From positions 248,001-312,000 of the forward strand of contig NC_014960.1 of NCBI RefSeq assembly GCF_000199675.1: a DNA stretch of 64,000 nucleotides, written 5' to 3'. This DNA comes from Anaerolinea thermophila UNI-1 (GTDB lineage: Bacteria > Chloroflexota > Anaerolineae > Anaerolineales > Anaerolineaceae). Each line of letters opens with the position of its first letter. Positions within the stretch are counted from its first letter, which is position 1. The notes under the pieces are model-generated. The model was not told the DNA's origin. It saw nothing but the letters and a program-made list of their open reading frames with translations, and did not search any database. Below, piece by piece: positions 32,294-39,762 of this stretch. The translations under genes were made by a program, and so were the position numbers.

Positions 32294-33310
32294 TTACGGC
32301 ACCTGGCTTGCCAGTTCGGGGTGCAGAAGGCGCACCAGTTCCGCCAGCCCGTCAATCTGGCGTGGACCCGGGCGGCTGATGAGGTCGTCGTTGATGGGGA
32401 AGACTTTGCCGTTCTTCACCGCGTCCAGTTTCTCCCAGCCGGTTCGCTGAGCCACACTTTCGGGGGTTACGCCCCAGTTGGCATCGCCCAGAAGGATGAC
32501 GTCGGGATTCTGGACGAGCAGTTCCTCCAGGCTGATTTGTGCCCATTCGCCCTGCAGACTGGCGCCCACGTTGACCCCACCCGCCAGGGTGATTAACTGG
32601 TCAATGAAGGTGCCGGGACCGCTGGTCCAGGGCTTGGCGGGGTCCTGACTGGCATCCAGTTCGTAGAATACCTTGGGTTTGCTGGAGGCTTTGGCAACCA
32701 CCGCCAGAATCTTCTGCTGGCGGTCTTTCAGGCTGGCAACCAGTTCCTGCGCTTCATTTTCATGCCCGGTGATTTTGCCCACCAGTTCGATGTTGGCATA
32801 CATATCTTCTAAAGTGATGGGGTTGGGGACGACAACCAGGGTGAAACCCAGGTCCTTCAGGGCTTGCAGGGTTTCCGGCGCGGTGAGGGGGGATGCCAGC
32901 ACCAGATCGGGTTGGAGGGAGACCATTTTTTCGGTGTCGTATTTGCCCATGGAGCCGCCCACGCTGGGCAAAGCCTGGGCTTCCTGTGGGTAGTTGGAAA
33001 ATTCCTCACGGGCGATGACCTGAGAACCGGCGCCCACGGCAAAAAGCAGTTCGGTGTTGGAGGGCGCCAGCGAGATAATCTTTTGTGCGGGGGCTTCCAG
33101 TGTCAGCGTGCCGCCCATCCCATCGGGTACTTCGATGGTGGGAGCAACAGTGACGGTAAAGGTCGGTGTCGGTGCAATCGTGGCGGTGGCTACCGCAGTT
33201 GCTGTAGGCGCAAGCGTCGGTGTTGGGGTGGGGGTAGCCGCCGGTGCGCAGGCAGAAAGGCTTACCAGAAAGAGAGCAAGGACAAGCAAGAGAGATTGAA
33301 AGCGTTTCAT
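32294..33310 (-). CDS. btuF: Cobalamin/corrinoid-binding lipoprotein (BtuF-like)
   Basis: 338 residues from ATG 33310. Lipobox SLSAC (Cys21), then a Pro/Thr linker to about 65. The TroA/BtuF-type fold has IISLAPSNTELLFAVGAGSQVIAREEFSNYP, VLASPLTAPETLQ, GPGTFIDQLITLAGGVNVG, and PDVILLGDANWG toward the C-terminus. First gene after the cobalamin riboswitch. It delivers the ligand to the permease. Confidence 0.87.
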   Translation of the reverse strand: MKRFQSLLLVLALFLVSLSACAPAATPTPTPTLAPTATAVATATIAPTPTFTVTVAPTIEVPDGMGGTLTLEAPAQKIISLAPSNTELLFAVGAGSQVIAREEFSNYPQEAQALPSVGGSMGKYDTEKMVSLQPDLVLASPLTAPETLQALKDLGFTLVVVPNPITLEDMYANIELVGKITGHENEAQELVASLKDRQQKILAVVAKASSKPKVFYELDASQDPAKPWTSGPGTFIDQLITLAGGVNVGASLQGEWAQISLEELLVQNPDVILLGDANWGVTPESVAQRTGWEKLDAVKNGKVFPINDDLISRPGPRQIDGLAELVRLLHPELASQVP

Positions 33311-33390
33311 CGTCTGACCTGTATTTTCCTGTGTGAATCTCAAAACGGTTGATGTTCTCCGCACCCGGCGCAGATGCCGGTTAAAGCAAA

Positions 33391-33413
33391 CTCCCTGTCA
33401 CGGAGGACAGGGA
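33391..33413 (-). terminator. Terminator stem in the riboswitch expression platform
   Basis: CTCCCTGTC (33391-33399) and GACAGGGAG (33405-33413) form a perfect stem; on the minus strand TTTGCTTTAACC follows. It lies between the riboswitch and btuF and probably stops transcription when cobalamin is bound. A competing pair CGGTAT/ATACCG (33421-33443) may be the antiterminator. Confidence 0.7.
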
Positions 33414-33417
33414 GGGG

Positions 33418-33441
33418 TCAGCCGGTATCTTGTCGTTTCAT
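33418..33441 (-). CDS. Possible seven-residue leader peptide
   Basis: ATG 33441 to TGA 33418 reads MKRQDTG. GGAGG lies 11 bases upstream. It sits between the aptamer and the terminator stem, so translation could influence folding. Very short, so chance is a real alternative. Confidence 0.25.
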   Translation of the reverse strand: MKRQDTG

Positions 33442-33481
33442 ACCGCTTCCCACCTCCTTTCCGCGAGAGTGTGAGAAACGC

Positions 33482-33605
33482 CACCTCAGGCGGTCGACCT
33501 GACTGACCACACCGGCGTGTGGATCACAGTTGCGCGACAGTGCCGGACTTGCACCGGCTTCGCCATTATGCCCGCCCATCCGGGAGCAGGGCACCTGAGG
33601 GGGTG
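33482..33605 (-). promoter_or_regulatory. Cobalamin riboswitch
   Basis: On the minus strand, outer stem CCTCAGG (33600-33594) pairs with CCTGAGG (33490-33484). Between them lie GAAGCCGGTGCAAGTCCGGC and then ACTGTCGCGCAACTGTGATC, which match the conserved B12-box core (CCGGTGxAAxTCCGG and CGCxACTGT). It precedes btuFCD, whose control by adenosyl- or other cobalamin is thereby expected. A terminator stem stands downstream. Confidence 0.9.
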
Positions 33606-33710
33606 TTTTGTTGAAAAGGATTGTACAACTCCTCATAGGGAGAGTCAAGGATGGAGCGGGTGGAGCGCGAGCAAAAGCGCTTTTGCCGCTTGCTTCTACC
33701 CTTTCCCTAT

Positions 33711-33729
33711 CGTGATACAATACATCTCG
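33711..33729 (+). promoter_or_regulatory. Extended -10 promoter of a probably leaderless holB
   Basis: CGTGATACAAT contains a TGNTACAAT extended -10 (hexamer 33716-33721) that ends eight bases before ATG 33730, so the transcript would begin at the start codon. Confidence 0.5.
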
Positions 33730-34755
33730 ATGACCTGGGAGATTTCCGGACATGATTGGGCGGTGGATTTGCTCAAAGGGCATATCCAGCGCGGTGAGGT
33801 GCGTCATGCCTATCTCTTCAGCGGCGCGGCGGGGATTGGCAAACGCACGCTGGCACTGCGCTTTGCCCAGGCGCTGAATTGCCCCACCCCGCTGGCTCCC
33901 GGTGAACCCTGCCGAACCTGCCGGGTATGCCGTCAAATTGAGCAAATGAGCCATGTGGACTTGAGCGTGGTGCAGTCTGAGGGGGAGGGCATGGTGCTGA
34001 AGGTGGATCAAGCCCGCGAACTGCAGCAGACGCTTGCCCTCCTGCCGCGTGAATTGCCCTACCGTGTGGCGTTGCTGTTGCGCTTTCACGAAGCCAATGC
34101 CAGCGCCCAGAATGCTCTGCTGAAAACGCTGGAAGAACCCCCGGCGCGCGCCATTCTGCTCATCACCGCCACCTCGCCTGAGGAACTTCTGCCCACCATC
34201 GTCTCGCGCTGTGAGGTGCTGCGCCTGCGTCCGCTGGCGCCCGAAGCCTGCGCTCAGGTGCTGATAAAGCGAGGTGTTCCTGCCGAAGAGGCGCAGTGGC
34301 TGGCGCACCTTTCCGGCGGACGTCCCGGCTATGCCCTCAATCTACACGCCCAGCCCGACTTGCTGGAAGCGCGCAGGCGCACTCTGGAAGACCTGTTACA
34401 CCTGCTGGGCGCGCCGCGCCGCGAGCGCTTTGCTTACGCCGAGCGGCTCACCGCTTCGCGCGGCAAAGAACGTGAGCGTCTGCTCCAAACTCTCCCTCTG
34501 TGGCTGTCGTTCTGGCGGGATGTGATGATTTGCGCCAGCGGGAGCGGTTTGTCTCTTACTCATCTGGATTTTGCCGAACAAATCCAACGGGTTGCCGAGC
34601 AGGTGGGGCTGGCGCGGGCCGCCTTCGTCACCCGGCGGCTGGAAGAACATCTCCAGCGCCTGGAGAGCAATCCCAATATGCGTTTGCTGGTGGAAATGTC
34701 TTTGCTGGAAATGCCGCGGTTGGCGGAAGAAGTCAGCGCCGCTCCCCGGGAATGA
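33730..34755 (+). CDS. holB: DNA polymerase III subunit delta'
   Basis: Clamp-loader subunit of the replisome. 341 residues from ATG 33730. Walker A GAAGIGKRT (about 32-40), a four-Cys zinc module (Cys51, 61, 64 and 67: C-x9-C-x2-C-x2-C), and LLKTLEEPP, ATSPEELLPTIVSRC (the SRC motif) follow. Length is normal. The last 23 bases overlap the end of the opposite-strand anti-sigma gene. A leaderless mRNA is likely (see the -10 at 33716). Confidence 0.9.
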   Translation: MTWEISGHDWAVDLLKGHIQRGEVRHAYLFSGAAGIGKRTLALRFAQALNCPTPLAPGEPCRTCRVCRQIEQMSHVDLSVVQSEGEGMVLKVDQARELQQTLALLPRELPYRVALLLRFHEANASAQNALLKTLEEPPARAILLITATSPEELLPTIVSRCEVLRLRPLAPEACAQVLIKRGVPAEEAQWLAHLSGGRPGYALNLHAQPDLLEARRRTLEDLLHLLGAPRRERFAYAERLTASRGKERERLLQTLPLWLSFWRDVMICASGSGLSLTHLDFAEQIQRVAEQVGLARAAFVTRRLEEHLQRLESNPNMRLLVEMSLLEMPRLAEEVSAAPRE

Positions 34756-35134
34756 CCATGGCGATGAACATGGGCGTCTCTGGGGGAGAAGCCCGCCGTT
34801 TTTGCTCAGCGCGGTAATCCATTGGGCCAAACGCTTCGATCTCGCCGGGGGGGTAATACACCCATCCTGCAGGCAGTTCTTGCTCCCATTCCGGCACGGT
34901 AGAAGTGATGGTGCTTTCTGCCTGGCTTGGGGAAGTTCTGGAAGGGACAAAAGCAGACCGGCTCGGGGCATTGAGGAAGGTGGGTGAAAGGGCAATCAGG
35001 ATTAAGAGGACGGCGGCAGTACTGCGCCACAGCAGGGCAAGACGGCGTTCTTCTGCCTCCAGATGGGCATATAACTGCTGACGGAAGTCGCGCGGGGGAG
35101 TTTTGCGGAAAGCCCTTAAGAACCAGTCGCTCAT
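34733..35134 (-). CDS. Single-helix membrane protein, probable anti-sigma factor
   Basis: 133 residues: a cytoplasmic part (1-35, MSDWFLRAFRKTPPRDF... with acidic helix), one membrane helix near 37-55 and an external C-terminal part with Pro/Ser and an Arg-rich end. It starts inside the sigma gene stop (ATGA overlap at 35131-35134), as many anti-sigma genes do. No zinc-finger signature (HXXXCXXC) is present, so it is not a ZAS-type factor. Its role as a membrane regulator of the sigma factor is inferred from the linkage. Confidence 0.65.
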   Translation of the reverse strand: MSDWFLRAFRKTPPRDFRQQLYAHLEAEERRLALLWRSTAAVLLILIALSPTFLNAPSRSAFVPSRTSPSQAESTITSTVPEWEQELPAGWVYYPPGEIEAFGPMDYRAEQKRRASPPETPMFIAMVIPGERR

Positions 35135-35664
35135 TCTTCGCCCTTCAATTGTGCCCTTAACATCTGGACCACCCGGTGCAGGATGGTGCCTACATTGCTC
35201 TCACTTAAGCCGGTCATCTGCGCAATGGTGCGGTTGGTCAACCCTGAACCGTATTTTAACGCCACCAGTTCCTGCTCGCGGGGTGGCAGTTGCGCCAGCA
35301 GACGCCGCAGGCGCAAAATCTCGTCGCGCGCCATCATGGACTCTTCCGGATGAGCCTCCCCGCCATGCACTTCCATCTCTTCCAGCGAGACCTGCCGCCC
35401 GTGGGTGCGGTGGTAATCCATGGCGACGTTGTGGGCAATGCGCAGTACCCAGGTACTGAAGGCAGCCAAGTCATGGCGGTAACTGGCGCGCTTGCGCCAG
35501 GCTTTTTCAAAGGTTTGCGCCGTCAGATCTTCGGCAACCTCATCCTCCAGCCCGCGGTAACGGAAGTAGTTGTACACCCGCGGGAGCAGTTCGGTATAAA
35601 CGCTTTCCCAATCCAGCGTGAGCGCCTGGGCTTGTGCGGATTGGGTCAGTTCCAGTTCCTGCAC
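35131..35664 (-). CDS. ECF-type sigma factor
   Basis: 177 residues from a GTG at 35664, because GGAGAACTC lies upstream; earlier in-frame starts extend into a leader without ribosome site. Region 2 has YNYFRYRGLEDEVAEDLTAQTFEKAWRKRASYRHD (2.1-2.4, about 25-65, then FSTWVLRIAHNVAMDYHR). Region 4 has LPPREQELVALKYGSGLTNRTIAQMTGLSESNVGTILHR (about 125-165), a helix-turn-helix. Spacing between regions is short, typical of group 4 sigma factors. Controlled by the overlapping membrane protein gene, by inference. Its regulon is not visible here. Confidence 0.9.
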   Translation of the reverse strand: MQELELTQSAQAQALTLDWESVYTELLPRVYNYFRYRGLEDEVAEDLTAQTFEKAWRKRASYRHDLAAFSTWVLRIAHNVAMDYHRTHGRQVSLEEMEVHGGEAHPEESMMARDEILRLRRLLAQLPPREQELVALKYGSGLTNRTIAQMTGLSESNVGTILHRVVQMLRAQLKGEE

Positions 35665-35798
35665 GAGTTCTCCTTCTCCTCCATCGGTCCTGAAGATATT
35701 CAGAACGCACTTATATCTTACGACATTTTTGGGTTTTTGTGTCCTTTTTTGTTGTATACTTTGCCAGGTAGGCGTTCCTGCCGTACAGAAAGGCAACG

Positions 35799-36143
35799 GT
35801 GAACATGTACATGATTCTTCTTGTGCTGGATGACCCCAACCTGCTGGATGAAGTCCTGCAAGCCTGGCATGATGCGGGGGTTTTCCCCTTGAGCGTTATC
35901 GAAAGCACGGGGATTCACCGGCGCAAGAAGCGCGTGCCCATGCGTTACGTTTTCGATGAAGGTGTGGAACTGGAAGGGCACGTGACCCTGTATGGGATTG
36001 CGCCCTCTCTGGAGAAGGTGCAGACCTGTCTGAAAGCCTGCGAAGAGATTACCGGAGACCTGGATTTGCCCAGTACGGGGGTGTTTGCCGCCTGGCAAAT
36101 TGAAGCCTTCCATGGACTTTCCGAAGAAGATACATTGCCATGA
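35799..36143 (+). CDS. PII-like signalling protein, first of two paralogues
   Basis: 114 residues. The PII-type double beta-alpha-beta pattern is visible: MYMILLVLDD (strand), LLDEVLQAWHDAGV (helix), LSVIESTG (strand), then HVTLYGIAPS and LEKVQTCLKACEEITGDL. The C-terminal TGVFAAWQIEAFHG matches the TG-x-I-x-V-x-P-V segment of PII. The T-loop is short, so glutamine signalling as in GlnB is unlikely. Start overlaps nothing; its stop overlaps the next gene, a Na+/Ca2+-type exchanger (ATGA). PII-like proteins without a nitrogen role are known to regulate adjacent transporters. The likely ligand, a nucleotide, is inferred. Confidence 0.75.
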   Translation: MNMYMILLVLDDPNLLDEVLQAWHDAGVFPLSVIESTGIHRRKKRVPMRYVFDEGVELEGHVTLYGIAPSLEKVQTCLKACEEITGDLDLPSTGVFAAWQIEAFHGLSEEDTLP

Positions 36144-37123
36144 TGTGGATACAATTCGTTATCACCTCTGCTGTCATCGTGCTGGCGGCGATTAAACTTG
36201 CCGAATACGGCGATGTCATTGCTCTGCGCACCCGTCTGGGTGGACTGTTCATCGGGACGATTTTGATTGCCGCGGCTACTTCACTCCCGGAAGTGCTCAC
36301 CACCTTGAGTGCTGTCCGGCAAGCCTTTCCCAACCTGGCGGCAGGCAATCTGCTGGGTTCAAACACCTTTAACATGTTCCTGCTGGCAGTGCTGGATGTG
36401 CTGGCACGCAATGAACGCGTCCTGCGCAAGGTGGCTTTGAAACATGCCCTCTCTGGCAGTCTGGCTATTTTTTCTATTGGGCTGGTGCTGTTTTTCATGA
36501 TCGCTGACCTGCCGTTGAAGATTGGGTGGGTGGGGGTGGATAGCCTGCTCATCATGCTGGCATATTTCGCCGCCATGTACCTGATTCAAGCCAGCAATGT
36601 GGGGGATGTGCCCGGCCAGATTGAAATTCCCGAAGGGACGCCTTCCCTGGCTGTGGCGCTGCTGGGTTTTGGCATTGCCGCCGGGGCGCTGATTTACGTA
36701 ACCCCCTTCATGGTCAGCGCTAGCGCCGAGATCGCCGAAGTTACCGGACTGGGTACTACTTTTGTCGGCTCCACGCTGGTGGCGGCGGTCACTTCTCTGC
36801 CGGAGATGGTCACCACGCTGGCAGCCATGCGCCTGGGGGCTTACGACATGGCCATTGGCAACCTGTTTGGCAGTAACCTGTTCAATATGTTCGCTCTGGG
36901 GCTGACGGATGTCTTTTACACTCCCGGGCGTTTCCTGGCGGTGATTGATCCTTCTTTTCTGCTGGTAGGGATGCTGGGCTTGCTGATGACCGGCATGGGG
37001 CTCATCGGTAATCTGGCGCGCCTGCGCCGCCGTATCTGGTTCATCGAAGCCGATGCTCTGGCGCTGGCGGTGCTGTATCTCGGTGGAATGTACCTGCTCT
37101 ACCTGCGCGGCATTTCCCCATAA
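36140..37123 (+). CDS. Sodium/calcium exchanger family protein
   Basis: 327 residues with about ten membrane helices in two repeats. The CaCA alpha-repeats are visible: ATSLPEVLTTLSAV (about 47-60) with AGNLLGSNTFNMFLLAV, and VAAVTSLPEMVTTLAAM with IGNLFGSNLFNMFALG. These carry the ion-binding Glu and Asn/Ser residues. The gene starts in the stop codon of the PII-like gene (ATGA), hence coupled. The exchanger probably moves Ca2+ or Na+ against H+ or Na+; which ion cannot be said. Confidence 0.88.
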   Translation: MMWIQFVITSAVIVLAAIKLAEYGDVIALRTRLGGLFIGTILIAAATSLPEVLTTLSAVRQAFPNLAAGNLLGSNTFNMFLLAVLDVLARNERVLRKVALKHALSGSLAIFSIGLVLFFMIADLPLKIGWVGVDSLLIMLAYFAAMYLIQASNVGDVPGQIEIPEGTPSLAVALLGFGIAAGALIYVTPFMVSASAEIAEVTGLGTTFVGSTLVAAVTSLPEMVTTLAAMRLGAYDMAIGNLFGSNLFNMFALGLTDVFYTPGRFLAVIDPSFLLVGMLGLLMTGMGLIGNLARLRRRIWFIEADALALAVLYLGGMYLLYLRGISP

Positions 37124-37152
37124 ATACACCTTCTTAACTTTTGACGTTTCCC

Positions 37153-37181
37153 TTGACATCCTTCCTGACGCGCTGTATTAT
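37153..37181 (+). promoter_or_regulatory. Promoter of the marR-ABC operon with operator candidate
   Basis: TTGACA (37153-37158), 17 bases, TATTAT (37176-37181). TATTATTC occurs twice with a 15-base period (from 37176 and from 37191), with the palindrome CGATATCG (37183-37190) between. A MarR dimer could bind there and block the promoter; that role is inferred. Confidence 0.7.
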
Positions 37182-37227
37182 TCGATATCGTATTATTCTA
37201 TCTTGTATGAATTGACGGGATGTCTGT

Positions 37228-37815
37228 ATGCCCTCTCGCTCCAGTCAGGAAATCCTTGCCTATTTGCGCGAATACGTCCGACGCTACTCGCCTGTGGACG
37301 AGAGCGAATATCCCACGGGTGGGCTGGAAATTGCCACCTTTATCCGCATCCTCTTTCACATCATCAAAGACCTGGAAGAGACTCATGTGGATGATCTGGA
37401 ACTTTCCGGACCGCGGGTGAATTTGCTCTTTCGTCTGTTATGGGAGGAAGAACGCGGCAATTCTCAGGGGTTGACCCCCTCGGAGTTGAGCCACAATCAG
37501 CACGTCACCCGCAACACCATCAGCGCCCTGCTGAACGGGTTAGAAGAACAGGGCTTGATCGTCCGTGAACTGGATAAAGAAGATCGCCGCCTCTTTCGCA
37601 TCAAATTGACCGACAAAGCCCGCCAGACGCTTTACCGCATCATCCCCGAGCGTTTGGTGTTCATTCGCGCGCTGGTTTCAGGGCTGAGTGTGGATGAACA
37701 ACAGCAGTTGGTGGCTTTACTGGCAAAACTTTTTGATTCGATTCATGAGCACCGTTGTCCGCAGGGGGAAGTTGCCGTACGCGACGACGGTTCATCACCA
37801 TTAATGGAGGATTGA
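37228..37815 (+). CDS. MarR-family transcription regulator
   Basis: 195 residues with a winged helix-turn-helix of MarR type. LTPSELSHNQHVTRNTISALLNGLEEQGLIVRELDKEDRRLFRIKLTDKA (about 88-138) holds the recognition helix and the wing. N- and C-terminal helices would form the dimer. It is followed by two ABC exporter genes whose ribosome site lies in its end, so it most likely regulates them and itself through the repeats at 37176-37198. A small-molecule substrate of the exporter may be the inducer, as in other MarR-exporter pairs. Confidence 0.88.
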   Translation: MPSRSSQEILAYLREYVRRYSPVDESEYPTGGLEIATFIRILFHIIKDLEETHVDDLELSGPRVNLLFRLLWEEERGNSQGLTPSELSHNQHVTRNTISALLNGLEEQGLIVRELDKEDRRLFRIKLTDKARQTLYRIIPERLVFIRALVSGLSVDEQQQLVALLAKLFDSIHEHRCPQGEVAVRDDGSSPLMED

Positions 37816-37820
37816 TTTCG

Positions 37821-39743
37821 ATGAACATGCGCAGACCACATTCTCCCGGCGGCGCGGGGACGCCGCCCATGAGCATGAAAGGGCTTTCGCGCTCGTTTTC
37901 TCTGCTCAAAAACTATCGCGGGGTGGCTTTTCTGGCGTATTTTTCGCTCTTCATTTCCACCGCCGCCATGTTAATGGTGCCACAGATTACGCAGAACATC
38001 ATTGATGCCATCACCCATGGATTGATGGCGCAAAAGATTGCCGAAATCCCTGCCGCTTTTCAGAGCATGGCGCTTCAGAAATTGGGCTGGACGGCGGAGC
38101 AGTTTGCCCGTTACCGCGACGGCGGCGTCCAGGCGGTCATCTGGTCGGGAGTGCTGATTGTGCTGTTTGCCATTGCGCGCGGGCTGTTCGCCTTCTCGCA
38201 GGGCTATAACGCCGAGCGTGTTTCGCAGGGCGTTGCTTTTGACCTGCGCAACCGCCTCTTCGAGAAGATTCAGCGCCTGTCTTTCAGTTACCACGACCAG
38301 AATCAGACCGGGCAGTTGATGGTGCGAGCAACCGATGACGTGGATAAGGTACGTCTCTTCCTGGGGCAGGGCTTGCTGATTGCCTTGCAGGCAGTGGTGT
38401 TGCTGGTGGCGGCGCTCATTATTCTCTCTGCCACCAACTACCGCCTGATGCTCACCATTCTGCCCATTTTGCCCGTTGCCATGGCAGTGTTCTTTATCTT
38501 TAGCCGCATTGCCCAGCCACTTTTCCTGCAGGTTCAGCAGAAACTTTCCCGCCTGAACACCATTTTGCAGGAAAACCTGGCAGGCATTAAGGTCATTAAA
38601 GCCTTTGTGCAGGAACCTGTGCAGAAACAGCGTTTCAACCAGGCGGCTGAAGATCTGATGAGCCAGCAGATTAAAGTCTCACGCACCTTCAGTTTTCTGT
38701 TCCCCTTTGTCTTCCTGATTGCCAATCTCGGGCAGGCGCTGATTCAGTACGCCGGCGGCAGGCAAATCATCGAAGGCACGCTCTCCATCGGCGAATGGCA
38801 GAAGTTCAGCATGTACCTGTTTTACGTGTTCTTCCCGCTGGGACAGTTGGGTTTCGTCATCAATCAACTGGCGCAAGCCAGCGCCTCGGCAAACCGCATT
38901 TATGAAATTCTGGATGCCGAGAGCGAGGTGAAAAACAAGCCCGATGCCATTGAATTGCCACCGATTCAGGGACGGGTGGAGTTCCGCAATGTGACCTTCA
39001 GGTATTTCGGAAGCAATGAGCCGGCGCTGGATGAAATCAGTTTCATTGCCGAGCCGGGGCAGACCATTGCCCTGCTGGGCGCTACGGGGAGCGGCAAAAG
39101 CACCATCATCAACCTCATCCCGCGCTTTTATGATGTCACTTCGGGGAGTGTGCGAATTGACGGTTACGATGTGCGCGATGTGACCATCGAATCTCTGCGG
39201 CGGCAGATTGGCATTGTTCTGCAGGATACCACCCTGTTCACGGGGACGATTCGCGAGAATATTGCCTTTGGCAAGCCCGAAGCCACTCAGGAAGAAATTG
39301 AAGCCGCCGCCAAAGCCGCGCTGGCGCATGACTTCATCATGAGTTTCCCGGAAGGCTACGAGACGCGCGTGGGCGAACGTGGCACTACCCTGAGCGGCGG
39401 GCAGAAACAACGCATTGCCATTGCCCGCGCCTTACTGCTCAACCCGCGCATCCTCATCCTGGACGACTCGACCAGCAGTGTGGACACAGTGACCGAGTAT
39501 CAGATTCAGCAAGCCCTCAATCGTTTGATGGAAGGGCGCACCAGTTTCGTCATTGCCCAGCGCATCAGCACGGTGCGCAACGCCGATCAAATTCTGGTGC
39601 TGGATCGAGGCAAAATTGTGGCGCGCGGCAGGCACGAAGATCTGCTGGAAGAAAGCCCGATTTACGCCGAAATTTACCACTCGCAACTCATCGAAGATGC
39701 TCCTGCGGTTGCGGCGCTCAGCGGCGCTTCTGCGGCAGAGTAA
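37821..39743 (+). CDS. ABC exporter, degenerate-site subunit
   Basis: 640 residues from ATG 37821 (GGAGG upstream). Six helices, then an ATP-binding domain: Walker A LLGATGSGKST (about 423), signature LSGGQKQR, Walker B ILDDSTSSVD and switch loop VIAQRIS. The catalytic Glu after Walker B is Asp and the switch His is Gln, both non-canonical. Its partner (39763-41748) has Glu and His but a changed signature, LSQGQ. This is the arrangement of heterodimeric exporters with one consensus and one degenerate ATP site (TM287/288, LmrCD type). Co-regulated by the MarR protein upstream. Confidence 0.93.
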   Translation: MNMRRPHSPGGAGTPPMSMKGLSRSFSLLKNYRGVAFLAYFSLFISTAAMLMVPQITQNIIDAITHGLMAQKIAEIPAAFQSMALQKLGWTAEQFARYRDGGVQAVIWSGVLIVLFAIARGLFAFSQGYNAERVSQGVAFDLRNRLFEKIQRLSFSYHDQNQTGQLMVRATDDVDKVRLFLGQGLLIALQAVVLLVAALIILSATNYRLMLTILPILPVAMAVFFIFSRIAQPLFLQVQQKLSRLNTILQENLAGIKVIKAFVQEPVQKQRFNQAAEDLMSQQIKVSRTFSFLFPFVFLIANLGQALIQYAGGRQIIEGTLSIGEWQKFSMYLFYVFFPLGQLGFVINQLAQASASANRIYEILDAESEVKNKPDAIELPPIQGRVEFRNVTFRYFGSNEPALDEISFIAEPGQTIALLGATGSGKSTIINLIPRFYDVTSGSVRIDGYDVRDVTIESLRRQIGIVLQDTTLFTGTIRENIAFGKPEATQEEIEAAAKAALAHDFIMSFPEGYETRVGERGTTLSGGQKQRIAIARALLLNPRILILDDSTSSVDTVTEYQIQQALNRLMEGRTSFVIAQRISTVRNADQILVLDRGKIVARGRHEDLLEESPIYAEIYHSQLIEDAPAVAALSGASAAE

Positions 39744-39762
39744 CGAAAGGAAGGTAAAGTTT

